From Eublepharis macularius (taxonomy: Eukaryota > Chordata > Lepidosauria > Squamata > Eublepharidae), in contig NC_072798.1 of NCBI RefSeq assembly GCF_028583425.1, forward strand, positions 12,278,501 to 12,342,500: a DNA stretch of 64,000 bases, in the 5' to 3' direction. Of the stretch, positions 31,231 to 41,365 are shown piece after piece. The notes under the pieces were generated by a model, which was not told the origin of the DNA, ran no database searches, and saw only the letters and a program-made list of their open reading frames with translations. The position numbers were made by a program, and so were the translations under genes. How positions within the stretch are numbered: position 1 is the stretch's first letter; each line of letters starts with the position of its first letter.

Positions 31231-32208
31231 AAAATCTTTAAGGCAGCTTGGTCTACATTGTGAAATGAGAGTCTCGTAAAAGTACAGAGCTCATAAACAG
31301 AAACAATGCAATTTTTTTTGAACAATTATTTGTTTCTTCCCCTTGCCCTCTCTCATTCTGACTTCTAGCCACAGGCATGCTGAGAAGGGCTTTCTTTTTA
31401 TAAGGCACTATAATTCGCAGCTTCATTCCCCTCATTTCCCCATATTCTTTGACATCTCCATTAGTATTTCCAGAAGAGGTGGTGACGGTAGATTTTCTTC
31501 AGGGGAACCAGTTACATGTCACTCGCCCTCAATCTTGAAATGTACACAATTCCTGAACGGATTACCTCTGTACTCACGCTCCATCATTAAAAAAAAAAGA
31601 CAAAACTTTTTCCTCACGTAGCTCTCCGAGCAACTGGTCGGGCCGGTTTCCGTAAGCATCTGAAGTATGCGCCTCTTTCCTGTCCGACTGATTGCCAACA
31701 GGCATATGGGGCATTGGTTGTTACTTAACCACTCATTATGGGATTTGGCTGGTGATTACAAGCAGGTGGATCCTTTCCAAAAAGAAGAAGAAGAAAGACT
31801 GTGCTCAATTATCTCGAGACGGTCCCACTGCAGAAACAAGGCCCGTTGCGGAGAAGATAAACTCCTGAGAAAGTATTTCCCTGGTTTGGAGGTAAGTCAG
31901 CTTTGCTGCTGAGCTGGTTATGTCATAGAGGCTTGTGGGGCCACGTGGGACTGAGGTTCCTGCAGTTCACGAGAGAGGGAACTTTTCCCCCTTCCTATAA
32001 TATTACTCCTTGGAAGGGGGGATGTCACCCCACAGAGCTGACTGGGGGCAGTTGTGGGTGTGAGGAAAAGGAGCAGAGCTGGATTTATGTACAAGCTGAG
32101 TCTTCTACAGTTTAGGGCCTCAGATTATGAGGGGTCTCTAAAATACAATTTTTTAAAGTAAATTTGAAATGGTAGAAAAATATATTTTTTGTAATGTTAG
32201 GGGAGGCG
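31231..32208. other. Intergenic, repeat-poor; exon-like stretch
   Basis: This kilobase shows no repeat. A strong donor-like GGAG|GTAAGTC lies at 31888-31897, and an open frame of about 75 codons precedes it. No protein family was recognised. It could be an unannotated 5' exon or chance. Confidence 0.3.
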
Positions 32209-32420
32209 TCTTTGCCTTGATCTGGATAGCCCAGATGAGCCTGATCTCATCAGATTTCAGAAGCTAAGCAGGGTCAATCTTGGTTAGACATTGGATGGGA
32301 GACCTCCAACAAAGACCAGGCAATGACTGAGGCAGGCAATGGAAAACCACCTCTGTTAATCTCTTGCCATGACTTGAGGGCACTCTCCAATGGCGGGGAG
32401 GTGTTGCTTAAACTTAATTT
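32209..32420 (+). repeat. 5S-derived (Sauria-type) SINE
   Basis: CTGATCTCATCAGATTTCAG, AAGCTAAGCAGGGTCAATCT and GGTTAGACATTGGATGGGAG identify the 5S-like head. The tail is truncated at GACTTGAGGGCACT. Confidence 0.85.
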
Positions 32421-32504
32421 CAGGCTTTAGTTTATCTTAATCTAGCCTGGAAACAAAGCACATCTTTACAACACAAGCTTGTTATCCCAAGATTGGGGGG
32501 GGGG

Positions 32505-32702
32505 GGAATGTTGCCAGTTCTCTTGGAACTGTTGTCCAGACTGCAGAGATAAGTTCTCTTGGAGGAAATGGCGGCTCCATAGGGCAAAGATTATATGGCA
32601 TCACATCCCTGTTGAGCTCCCCCCCTTCCCCAAGCTCTGTCGTCCCCATGTTCCATCTCCAAATCTCCAGGAATTTTCCAAGACAGAGTTGGCAACCCTA
32701 GG
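32505..32702. mobile_element. hAT-type MITE (TAGGGTTGCCA family), diverged
   Basis: The left end is ATGTTGCCAGTTCTC and the right GAGTTGGCAACCCTAG. Part of the left half is deleted. Confidence 0.72.
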
Positions 32703-33994
32703 GCCAGACCAGCTCTAAAAGAGGATTGGTTTAGTGGCAGGATACCTGAGTTGCACATCAAAGGTCCCAGGGCAATTGCAGGTAACTCTAGAGAACTGCA
32801 GTGAGATGTCTTTAGATCCTGGGTGCAGTGTTCATAAGGGCGGGGGGCACTATTTAGAAGTTAATGTATACTTGAAATGTGAAACTACAGTCTGCTTTTA
32901 GTGACTCCCCATTGAGTTCATGGGGGGCACCCCAAAATTCAGTTCTGATGGCCCATGCAACTCACTTTAAAAACGTCTCTGGGTAAATATATGAGACACC
33001 CTCTACAGATTAAAAGACGTGTATTGGTTTTAATGCATGAAGAGAGGATTCAGGCATAACTGCATGGTGGCCCCACCTATGCACAATTGCTGGCTTCCCA
33101 AGCATGGAGTCTATGTTTATGCAAAGTATGTGTGGATAAACCCCAACCCTGTGATTGAAAACACTCTTTTTCTAATTGTTCCCATTTATGGAGGGGCTCT
33201 ACATGCACACACCTCATAGACTTTGAGCTCACGTGCCAGGGTTTGCACATGAGTAGGAAGCGGGCTGCCGTGCATTTGCCGCAGCTCACAGTTGTGTTTG
33301 CGTATAAATTCAGTTTTGGTCTGCGATGGATTTGTTTCATTGTTTGTTCTTGTAACTCATTATACGCCACTTTGAACTATGGAAAAGCAAGATACACTTT
33401 TTTTAAAAAATGCCCACCATGATTTCTGGTGATGGGGCAGATGTATTAGGGATTTTTTCACTTCTGTTCAAGCACCCAAAAATGCTAACTTTGGAAGCAC
33501 ATCTTGAAGGACTAGGTTAGAGGAGATGAGAAAGGGAAGCCCAGAACGACACCACTCGGCTTGGGCTTCATGAAGCATGTAGTATGCCATCACCTTTCTG
33601 GTAAGCCACAGAAAGCTTTGTGGTTCTTGAGTGTATTAACTCCAGCTACCTTGAAGGCAGGTACACCATCTGAGAGTCAGCTCGGCACCACATGCCTATG
33701 ACATAATTGCCTCAGCAACATGTGATCTTGACATTTGCGAAATGCAGTGGCATCATACTGACTCATATCAGCACAGTACCCAGATTAGAACATAAGCAAC
33801 ATTGAATACTTCTGGTTTCTTGATATTAAATGGAAGATTCATCACGGAATTCTGGCGGCTGGGACATTCTTTGCTCCTGAGTGGCTGAAATCCTTTGTCC
33901 TCGTCAAAAGCTCTCAGATGTACATGTGTGCAGTGCTCATCCATGCTCACACACACCACGGACTATGGCAAACATTCAGTGGCTCCTTTTTTGA
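32703..33994. other. Intergenic, nothing recognised
   Basis: No repeat family, RNA gene or coding homology was identified in 1.3 kb. Confidence 0.4.
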
Positions 33995-34120
33995 CTGAGG
34001 GCCAAGCTACACATGACGAATGACACTTGAATGGCAAGTGTATTTCTCCCTGTTCACTTGCCCTCCACTCAATCCACTTGCCGTTCAAGTGTCATTCGTC
34101 ATGTGTAGCTTGGCCCTCAG
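33995..34120. mobile_element. Short hairpin MITE (GGGCCAAGCTAC family)
   Basis: CTGAGGGCCAAGCTACACAT and its exact reverse complement ATGTGTAGCTTGGCCCTCAG frame a 126-bp element. The arms continue as GACGAATGACACTTGAA. Relatives are at 48118 and 56462. Confidence 0.87.
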
Positions 34121-34572
34121 AATCAAATGAGTAAACTGAGGATTAAGTTAAATTGAGCCCTTCCATTCCAGACCCTACTTAGGTACATGTCATGAGAGCG
34201 ATTACTAGCTAGTTCTTAATCTTAAGCATGACTGCTTGGTAGCCAATTCCAATGAGAACTGAATTCCAGGTAAACATGTTTAGGACCATTCTATTACTTT
34301 ATTCATTTTAATTACCATTGTCTGCTAACAGCTAGGGTTGTGGACTTCTTGTACTGGCCCCTTCCACTGTTCAGCGTTACTGATATTTAAAGGCATAGGA
34401 GCTGCTCTGGCCACTTGTTTTCCCAGTCAGTTGGCAACCAGTTCTGCGCACATTTCATCAGAAGTCCGATGGATTTCCACGTAACTGTACTCTCAAGTAA
34501 ATGTGAAGCTGGCAGTCCTTGAAATTAAGCCACACTGAGCACAGTCAGACTTAACTTCTGATTAAAAGGATG
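34121..34572. other. Intergenic, nothing recognised
   Basis: No feature was identified. Confidence 0.4.
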
Positions 34573-34801
34573 TTGAAAGCCATCGTGACGTAGTGGTTCA
34601 AGTGTTGGACTCAGATCCGGGAGATGCAGGTTCAAATCCCCACGCCACCATGGAAGCATCCTGGGTGACCTTGAGCCTCTCGCACACTCTCAGCATAATG
34701 TACCTCACAGGGTTGTTGTGAGGATAAAATAGAGAAGGTGATGAGGTAAGTTGCTTTTGGTCCCCATGGGGGGGGAAGGCAGGGTAAAAATGAAGTAAAT
34801 A
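34573..34801 (+). repeat. tRNA-like SINE, tail interrupted by an MITE
   Basis: It reads GTAGTGGTTCAAGTGTTGGA, box B GGTTCAAATCCCC, then CTCACAGGGTTGTTGTGAGG. The A-rich tail AAATGAAGTAAATA is the target of the element at 34802. Confidence 0.85.
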
Positions 34802-35213
34802 CGGGGCTCATTTCGAGGGGGAATGCACAGGAATGCAGTTCCGGCAGTTCGCCAAAGAGGTCACATGTCAGGTGGCCCCGCCCACCTGACTCTCGGCCAT
34901 TTTGGGCCTGTTTCGGCCTGGATCGGGCCTCTGACGGGTGGTGGATCACTCTCTCTCATCAGCGGCCCAATCCTGACCATTTTGGGGCCCTTTTCAGCCA
35001 TTTCCAACCCCTTTCTGCCATTTTGGGTCCAATTTCGGCCCTGAATGACCAGGATTGGGTCCAAAACAGCCAGGATAGGTGATGTCAGGGGGTGTGGCAC
35101 ATGCAAATCAGTTATACTAATGACACACTTCCGGTGATGGCAAGAGGCGTGGCATATGCTAATGAGTTATGCTAATGAGTTCCTCCAGCTCTTTTTCTAT
35201 GAAATGACCCCTG
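34802..35213. mobile_element. hAT-type MITE (CAGGGGTCATTTC family), reference copy
   Basis: The ends are CGGGGCTCATTTCG and TATGAAATGACCCCTG. It is flanked by a perfect 8-bp duplication AGTAAATA (34794-34801 and 35214-35221). The body carries TATGCTAATGAGTT repeats and CCATTTTGGG blocks. No coding frame is present. Confidence 0.92.
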
Positions 35214-35479
35214 AGTAAATAATTAAATAAAGACGCATGTAAAGGATTGGACTCTTACTAGGGTCACCAGTCCAGTTTGCTGATGTGCCTTGGGCAGAAG
35301 GAAAAACATTCCATAGCATGTTATCACCCGCTAGCGTCCCATACTTCAGACCGCTGTCAAAAAAGTTTGTTATTCTCAGTTTCGGCGCATGATTCAAGCT
35401 GCTGCCGTTGACTTATAAACCTCTAAACAATCTGGAATCAGGTTATCTTAATACCCACTCCTTTTTGTGATCTTGCCCT

Positions 35480-36115
35480 TCTGTTAGATCTTTATCAGAA
35501 GCCTTTATCTAAGCAACCCCACCTTCCGAAGTGAGTGTGGTGGTTTCCATAGAGACGGCCTTTTCTGTGGTGGCACCCCAGCTGTGGAACTGCCTCCCCA
35601 TTCAAATTTGCCTGGCAACCACATTTTTTAGAGGCCAAAGAAAGCTCACCCCATTTACACTGTGCTTTGAACGCCATACAGGCTAGGTTGTCACTTATTT
35701 TAATATTCTGTTTTTAGTTGAGTTTCTCACATCACTAAAATTTTGTTCTCTGTGACTGCCCTTGCAGCGGTGAGGCAGGTGGCCACCAGAGAAGGGGCTT
35801 TTTGGTGGTGACACCTCACCTTTGGAATGCCCTCCTCTTGAGTCTTGCCTGGTTTCTACATTACTGTCCTTTAGGTGCCAGTCCAAAACAGTTATTCCCC
35901 CCACCAGGCTTCTTACTGAGGGGTTCCATCTTTATTGGCTGTTTTTAATGTCTGCTTCTTGCCTGAAGACTGTTTTATGTTACTGGTTTAGGCCTCAGTT
36001 GTTGTTTCAAGCTGTTTTGAGGCACCTAGCTTGTTTTTCATCAATCTTATTCTTATGTCGCTGTTTTTATGATTTTATCGTATAGGGTTTTTTTTACTTT
36101 GTGAGCCACCTGGAA
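35480..36115 (+). mobile_element. L2-like LINE 3' fragments (two, sense)
   Basis: 35545-35720 reads GACGGCCTTTTCTGTGGTGG and CCCCAGCTGTGGAACTGCCT. 35740-36115 reads CACCAGAGAAGGGGCTTTTT, GGAATGCCCTCC and ends in a T-rich stretch and GTGAGCCACCTGGAACAGTT. This is the sense orientation of the L2-like tail found in reverse elsewhere. Confidence 0.6.
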
Positions 36116-36234
36116 CAGTTCTCTGAAGAACTAGCAGCTACATTTCCCCAAGAAATAAATCCACTTGTGTTTAACTTTTCACAGGCCTTTTCTCTTCAAT
36201 TTTGCTTGTACTCTCAGGGCCTAACAACCCATTG

Positions 36235-36410
36235 GACCCATTTGTCTCCCAGCCTTGCTCCAAGGCACTTTGGATTGCACACCCAGCCTTCACCTGCTCA
36301 TTTCCTCCCTCAGAACAACCCAGCGAGGTAGGCTAGGCTGAGGGAGGGCAGCTGGCCCAAGACCACCCACCCAGTTTCACTGTTGAACTGGGATTCTCCT
36401 CTTCGCCATT
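36235..36410 (-). repeat. tRNA-like SINE, antisense
   Basis: The phrases CCCTCAGAACAACCCAGCGA, GGTAGGCTAGGCTGAGG and AACTGGGATTCTCC are the reverse of the common SINE. Confidence 0.55.
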
Positions 36411-36452
36411 TGTATCCTCTCAAACCCCCTATGAGGTATTTATTTTATTGTA

Positions 36453-36630
36453 GGTTTTGAGTCCAGAGGCACCTTAGAGACCAAGAAGATTTTCAGGGCA
36501 GGATCATTCTGAAGAAGAGAGCTTTGACTTTCAAAAGCTTACACCCTGAAAATCTTGAAGGTTTTTAAGGTGCCACTGGACTCAAATCCTGCTGTTCTAC
36601 TTCAGGCCAACATGGCTACCCTACCTGGAA
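36453..36630 (+). mobile_element. Penelope-like inverted pair
   Basis: The left arm GTTTTGAGTCCAGAGGCACC, then AAGATTTTCAGGG, faces CCCTGAAAATCTTGAAGG and GGTGCCACTGGACTCAAAT. The one-sided extension is CAGGCCAACATGGCTACC. The core has CTGAAGA intact but GAAA changed to AAAA. Confidence 0.7.
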
Positions 36631-36639
36631 TTATTGACT

Positions 36640-37110
36640 GATTTGATTTATAATCTGTTCTCCCCACAAGTAAGCTCAGAGCAAATGACAACACAATGAA
36701 TATATACAATAAAAACCTACATAAAACACTAAACATCATATAAATATTATATAAAACCTTTTGTATTTCTTTTAAACATTTATACCCTCCTTCTCCCCAA
36801 AGGACAACCAAAGCAGTTTACAACATTGATTTCCTCTCCTCCATTTTATCCACACAGCCTCCATGGCAAAGCCAGTCCACCAGCTCTTAGCCCAATGCTC
36901 CGGTTCCTGCCACCATGCTGGGTGTTGAGTTGCCAACGTCCAGGTGATGGCTGGAGATCTCCCAGAGTAACTACTGATCTCAGGCAACAGAGATGTTTCC
37001 CTGGAGAAAACGGATGCTTTGGAGGTGGACTCCATAGCATTGGTACTTTGCTGAGTTCCTTCCTCAGCGTAAACCTCCAAATCTCCAAGTATTTCCCAAG
37101 TATTTAGCTG
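36640..37110. repeat. SINE relic and partial hAT MITE
   Basis: 36770-36870 is an antisense SINE fragment (CCTTCTCCCCAAAGGACAAC). 36929-37108 is a TAGGGTTGCCA-family MITE (GAGTTGCCAACGTCCAGGTG, GGAGGTGGACTCCATAGCAT) lacking its right end. Confidence 0.6.
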
Positions 37111-37261
37111 GCTGAGAGAGGGTGAGTGGTTGGGGGTGGGGGGGAATGTCCTGTCCCTTTAACAGAAGCCTAATGGGATGTTATGTAGCAGCAGGTGATG
37201 TTTTGACCTCCATGCACCAGAAAGGCTTTAACTACCCCTTTGTGCACATTAGGATAGTTTT

Positions 37262-37690
37262 AGGTGGGTAGCCCTGTTGCTCTGCAATAGAACAGCAGGA
37301 TTTGAGAGACCAACAAGTTTCCAGGGTATGAGCTTCTGAGAGTCAAAGCTCCCATCTTTAGACACTTTTCATAAGCAAGGCATAAAAACGTTTCCTTTGC
37401 TGTTTGTGCCTGGTATAGTGCCACTGTTAAGGGAGGCTCCGCATATCTACCCATTGCACCTGGTATAGTGCCACTGTTAAGGGAGGTTCTGCATATCTAC
37501 CCATTGCACCTGGTATAGTGCCACTGTTAAGGGAGGTTCTGCATATTTACTCATTGTGCCCGGTATATTGTCACTGATGATGAAGGGTCCACATATCTAC
37601 CCCATGGATCTGTCTGAAGAAGGGAGCTGTGACTCTCCCAAGCTTCCCCCCTGAAAATCTTGCTGGTCTCTGGCCTCGCACCCTGCTGTT
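37262..37690 (+). mobile_element. Penelope-like inverted pair with a tandem repeat in its loop
   Basis: The left reversed unit carries the extension (AGGTGGGTAGCCCTGTTGCT) and GAGAGTCAAAGCTCCC. The right unit reads GTCTGAAGAAGGGAGCTGTG and CCCTGAAAATCTTGCTGGTC. Between them lies the 4 x 50-bp tandem repeat at 37405. It ends about 30 bp before the CpG island. Confidence 0.65.
37405..37604 (+). repeat. Tandem repeat, 4 x 50 bp
   Basis: TGGTATAGTGCCACTGTTAA recurs at 37411, 37461 and 37511 with an exact 50-bp period, and a diverged fourth unit starts at 37561. Units two and three are nearly identical. Confidence 0.95.
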
Positions 37691-37719
37691 TGTACACATG
37701 AAGCCTCTGCTAAAGAGAC

Positions 37720-38560
37720 GTTCGCCCTCCAGGTCTGCAGGCAGTCAGCGGAGGCTCTGGGCCGCCCGGGCGGCTTCAGGGCTGAGCGGCCCCAGGGAGC
37801 CGGCCCCCCGCTGGCCCTCCGGCGCTGGCAGGGCGGCCTGCGCCTTTAAGCGCCCGGGCGCCGCGGGAGCCGGGCCAGGGCCGCGGGTGATGTCAGGGCG
37901 GGCGGCCTGGGCGGGGTGAGCCGGGCGGTGAGTCACCCGGCGCGGCCGCCTGTTTGGTCGCACCTGTCCCCGCCCTCGCTGGCGCGGCCACAAGGGCGCT
38001 GCTGGGGCGGCCGCGCCACAGCGCTCGGTCGGGGCTTGCCAAGCGAGGCGAGGCGAAGCTGCGCGGCCACCCCGGGTGAGTCCCGCCACCTGCGCGCCCT
38101 TTCCACGCTCCCTTGGAGAAGTTCGGGGCTCCTTTACAGGCAGCGGCCGCCTCTGCCTTACTGCGGTTGGGGCTCCGCTCGTTGGTTGCCAACTTTGGCT
38201 CGGGAAATTCCTGGAGATTTGGAGGGGGTGTCGGGGAAGCTAAGTTGGGGTGCGAGTCTTTGGCTCCCGGGAAGCTGATCTCTGTAGCCTGGAGAGCCGT
38301 TGGGATGCCAAGGGATCTCCAGGCCGCACCTGGAGATTGGCAAGCTTCTTTTGCACGGGCACAGCTGGCTGGCGGGGGTGGGGGTGGGGATGTGTGTTTT
38401 GCTTCCTTCCGAGGAGTCCCGCTGGCGACTCCTCCTCGGTGTTTCCCTTGGAACGCGCGTTTCCCAAACCGAGGAGGCGGCGGCGGCACGAGAAACCGGT
38501 TGAGCGGTGTTGCGCTCCCGGGGGCGCTCCAGCGCCATCCGAAGTCGATCCCTTTGGGTT
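37720..38560 (+). promoter_or_regulatory. CpG island: putative promoter and first exon of the downstream gene (PROSER2 by synteny)
   Basis: This is the only long CpG-dense, repeat-free stretch in the window. The GC boxes include GGGCGGGCGGCCTGGGCGGG near 37896, TGATGTCA (CRE/ATF-like) at 37888 and TGAGTCA (AP-1-like) at 37929. No TATA box was seen, which is usual for such promoters. Two + strand donors, GCG|GTGAGT at 37928 and CCCGG|GTGAGT at 38076, suggest a non-coding first exon ending at one of them. In human the gene after ECHDC3 on the same strand is PROSER2, then UPF2 on the opposite strand. That order is the basis for the assignment. The right part overlaps a decayed MITE at 38180-38345. 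Confidence 0.6.
38163..38345 (+). repeat. Diverged TAGGGTTGCCA MITE with shared flank, copy 1
   Basis: GGTTGGGGCTCCGCTC then TTGCCAACTTTGGCTCGGG, TTCCTGGAGATTTGGAGG and the end GAGATTGGCAAGCTT. The same sequence including the flank recurs at 39249. Confidence 0.65.
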
Positions 38561-38565
38561 CAGTG

Positions 38566-38700
38566 GCGCTTAGGTGGGTAGCCGTGTGGGTCAGAGCAAG
38601 ATCCCGGTCCAGGTGCACCTTGACCAACGAGATTCCCAGCCTCTGAGCTTTCTGTATACCCTGGTATTAAAAGTGCCGCTGGACCAGAATTTTGCTGTTT
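38566..38700 (+). mobile_element. Penelope-like pair, degenerate
   Basis: The extension AGGTGGGTAGCCGTGTGGGT and the blocks GTCCAGGTGCACCTTGACC and AAAAGTGCCGCTGGACCAGA form weak inverted arms. The core is lost. Confidence 0.45.
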
Positions 38701-38989
38701 CCTAAGGTACGTTTAAGGATGGTAAGCCTTAGAGAGCAATCCTGTGCGTGTCTACTCAGAAGTAAGCCTCATGTTATGCAGTGGAGTTTACTCCCAGGAA
38801 AGTGTTCTTAGAATTGCAGTCTGGGTCCGCTCGGGAATGTAACGGTCTCAGTGCCCAGGCACCGGCTTAAGTGGTTTGGGGAGTTGCCTAGACTCCGGGA
38901 GCGAAGAGGCTAGTCTATGCAAGCCAAGTTGACTGAAGGCTTTCTCCATCAACTGATTTTGCCTCTTGTGCTTCTGTGGGTGTTGGGTA

Positions 38990-39115
38990 ATGCACTTCCA
39001 ATCCTCTTTATAGATCATTTGGAACAGATTTTTTTGTGTGCCGAACAAAAAATCCACCTTAAATGATTGATAATGTGCATTGAAAGTGCATTATCCAATG
39101 TGTGCGGAATCAGCC
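38990..39115. mobile_element. Hairpin MITE (GATTCCGCACACGTTGGATAA family)
   Basis: TTGGGTAATGCACTTCCAAT leads and GCATTATCCAATGTGTGCGG, AATCAGCC end the element. It is the second copy of the family at 777. A partial third end lies at about 39380-39400. Confidence 0.75.
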
Positions 39116-39248
39116 TTTTTCTCTACTCCTTGCTTCCCCCCCCCCCTTCTAGATCGAAAAGCTGCTTCTTACCCCAGTTTTTTTTGCACAGCGCCAGCTT
39201 TTTAGGCTTTTTTTTTACACAGGTTTTTCCCCTGCAGCCTCTCCCTAG

Positions 39249-39345
39249 GGGGTTGGGGCTCCGCTCTTGGGTTGCCAACTTTGGCTCGGGGAATTCCTAG
39301 AGATTTGGAGGGGGTGTTTGGGGAGGGGAAGCTGGTGTTTGCAAT
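39249..39345 (+). repeat. Truncated MITE with shared flank, copy 2
   Basis: GGTTGGGGCTCCGCTC, TTGCCAACTTTGGCTCGGG and GATTTGGAGGGGGTGT repeat the segment at 38163. The remainder is lost. Confidence 0.7.
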
Positions 39346-39624
39346 TCCAAAGACTTGCAAATGATTGCTATGTTGCATTGAAAGTGCGTTATCCAAGGTG
39401 TGTGAAAGCAGTGGAAATCATAGCAGCAGTTTAAGTCATTGTAAGAGCAAACCCCCACTCCATCAGTGGGTCTGTGTCATTTTTCTGGATGGAGTTCCTT
39501 GGGTTTAATGGTTCAGCATCGATTAAAGTGATGGAGTTTAGTTTTGACACCCTGATCCTGGGCATGTTTACTCAGAAGTAAGTCTGAGTTCGGTGTGTGT
39601 ATTTAGTGGGATTGCTGATAGCGT

Positions 39625-39835
39625 TGCCAGCTCCAGGCTGGGAATTTCCTGGAGATTTGGAGGGCGGAGACTGGATGGGGTGGGATTTGGGGAGGAGAGG
39701 GACCTTCGCAGGGTATAATGCCAGAGTCCACCTCCAAGGCAACCATTTTCTCCAGGGAAACTGATCTCTATGGCCTGGAGATCCGTTGTAATTCAGGGGG
39801 ATCTCCAGCCACCACCTGGAGCCTGGCAACCCTAG
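39625..39835. mobile_element. hAT-type MITE (TAGGGTTGCCA family)
   Basis: The ends are TAGCGTTGCCAGCTCCAGG and CCTGGCAACCCTA. The core is full. Confidence 0.85.
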
Positions 39836-40389
39836 TAGCTGGGCTTAAACCCCTTTTACCTGCTGATTTGGGAGTCAGCCCCTGTTGAACCTCGTGTGAG
39901 TTACTTCCGAACCAATATATTTAGGACTGAAGGGAGATTTCTATGAAGCGGTGGCCATTTGTGGGACCCCAGTGATCAAAAAGCAACTAGAAAAAATGAT
40001 ATGCTGGAAGAAGTTAAGCAGGGTCACTTTCCTAGCCCTGGGGGAAGTTTGCTGGAAAAGTAGATTCTTTATAGGTGGAATCTGATCTAAAAATTGGCCC
40101 GGCTAGTTCTGTCTTTCCCAAGGAGTCTTTGAGCAAAATAGTCTTGAAGAGCTAGAAAAACAGTTTATATTGTGGTCACGTTGTGTTTGTGGCAGAGGAA
40201 AGTCTGCATGCAAATGGAAGAAATTCTCCTGGGTATGTGTGACTGAGCCTTTAACGGCAGGCTTGATAGCCACTCTGTGGAGTATAGTTGAACCAACAAT
40301 TTTTTATGTACTATGCTTTTGTCCCATGTTTTTCCAAGGAACTGAGGGCAGGGCAGGCAACATTGTTCTCTCTTCCTGTGATTTACCCT
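39836..40389. other. Intronic/intergenic, nothing recognised
   Basis: No repeat family or coding homology is visible. Confidence 0.4.
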
Positions 40390-40520
40390 GATGATACCTC
40401 TGTGAGGTAGGATAGGCCAAGAGAGTGTGACTGGCCCAACAAAGCTTCATGGCAGATCAGGGATTCGAACCTGGCTCTCTCCGATCACACTTTAATCGCT
40501 ATACCAAGCTGGCTTTGTTC
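40390..40520 (-). repeat. tRNA-like SINE, antisense
   Basis: CTCTGTGAGGTAGGATAGGC, GATTCGAACCTGGCTCTC and TTTAATCGCTATACCAAGC are the reverse of the common SINE head. Confidence 0.72.
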
Positions 40521-41141
40521 TGCCTCTCCCCTCCCAGTTGCAGGGGGTGTTTCTGCAGACCCGGAAACCAGATTTTCATGCATGGGCTGTGCATTTAAAA
40601 CAATTATTTCTTTGTGCCCTTTTGATTTTACTTTCGGCTGGAGCTGCTGCCTTGAAACTCTATGCATGGTAAATCTTCTTTGGTGGATGGAAGAAGGGGA
40701 GTGACCGGGTGGCTGCTAATTAATGACTGGGCTCTGCCCATTAGCATTGCTTGATGAATTGTCTTTTTGGCCACTGTAACCTTTGCTGTGGTTGGAAACA
40801 AGTTTACCTTCCACGACCAGAAGCCACGCTTGGGGCTTTTGAAAAAAGTTAATGAAATTCCAGCATAAGTACATATAATTTGTTGTAATCTATCTCTGAG
40901 ATATACCAGTAGCTGGACTTAGCATTTCTGAGACCTCAAAGCACTTCCTGTACAGTCTTGGTGACCTGTACAACAAGCCTAGAAGGTAGGCCAGATGTTA
41001 ATATCCGCATACAATTACCTTTTATTACAACCAACTGCAACAGCACAAGGCAGTGTACAAGCTTTCAAGCTCTCTGGAAGTGTTCCTCAGGTTGGATGTT
41101 AAGAAAGGAGAACAAAAGATACTTTAGCCCTGATCTATTTC
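40521..41141. other. Nothing recognised
   Basis: No feature was identified beyond short SINE-like phrases near 40975. Confidence 0.4.
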
Positions 41142-41365
41142 AGGTGGGTATCTGTGTTGGTCTGTAGTAGAAAAACAAGATTTGGATCCAATAGCACCTT
41201 ACAGACCAACTAGATTTTCAGAGTATGAGTTTTTGACAATCAGAGCTCCCTTTGTCAGATACAAGGAGTGGAAAAAGGAAGAAGGGAGCTCTAACTCTCA
41301 AAAGCTCATACCCTGGAAGTGCAGTTGGTTTTTAAGGTCCTATTGGACCCAAAACTAGCCCTGTT
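41142..41365 (+). mobile_element. Penelope-like inverted pair
   Basis: The left extension (AGGTGGGTATCTGTGTTGGT) and reversed arm (GACCAACTAGATTTTCAGAG) face a right arm (AGCTCATACCCTGGAAGTGC, AGTTGGTTTTTAAGGTCC). The core is eroded. Confidence 0.65.

Noticed and set aside
37893..38627. Long antisense open frame of 244 codons
   Set aside because: It lies in the CpG island, where stop codons are rare in all frames. Its composition is Pro/Ala/Arg-rich and no domain is recognisable.
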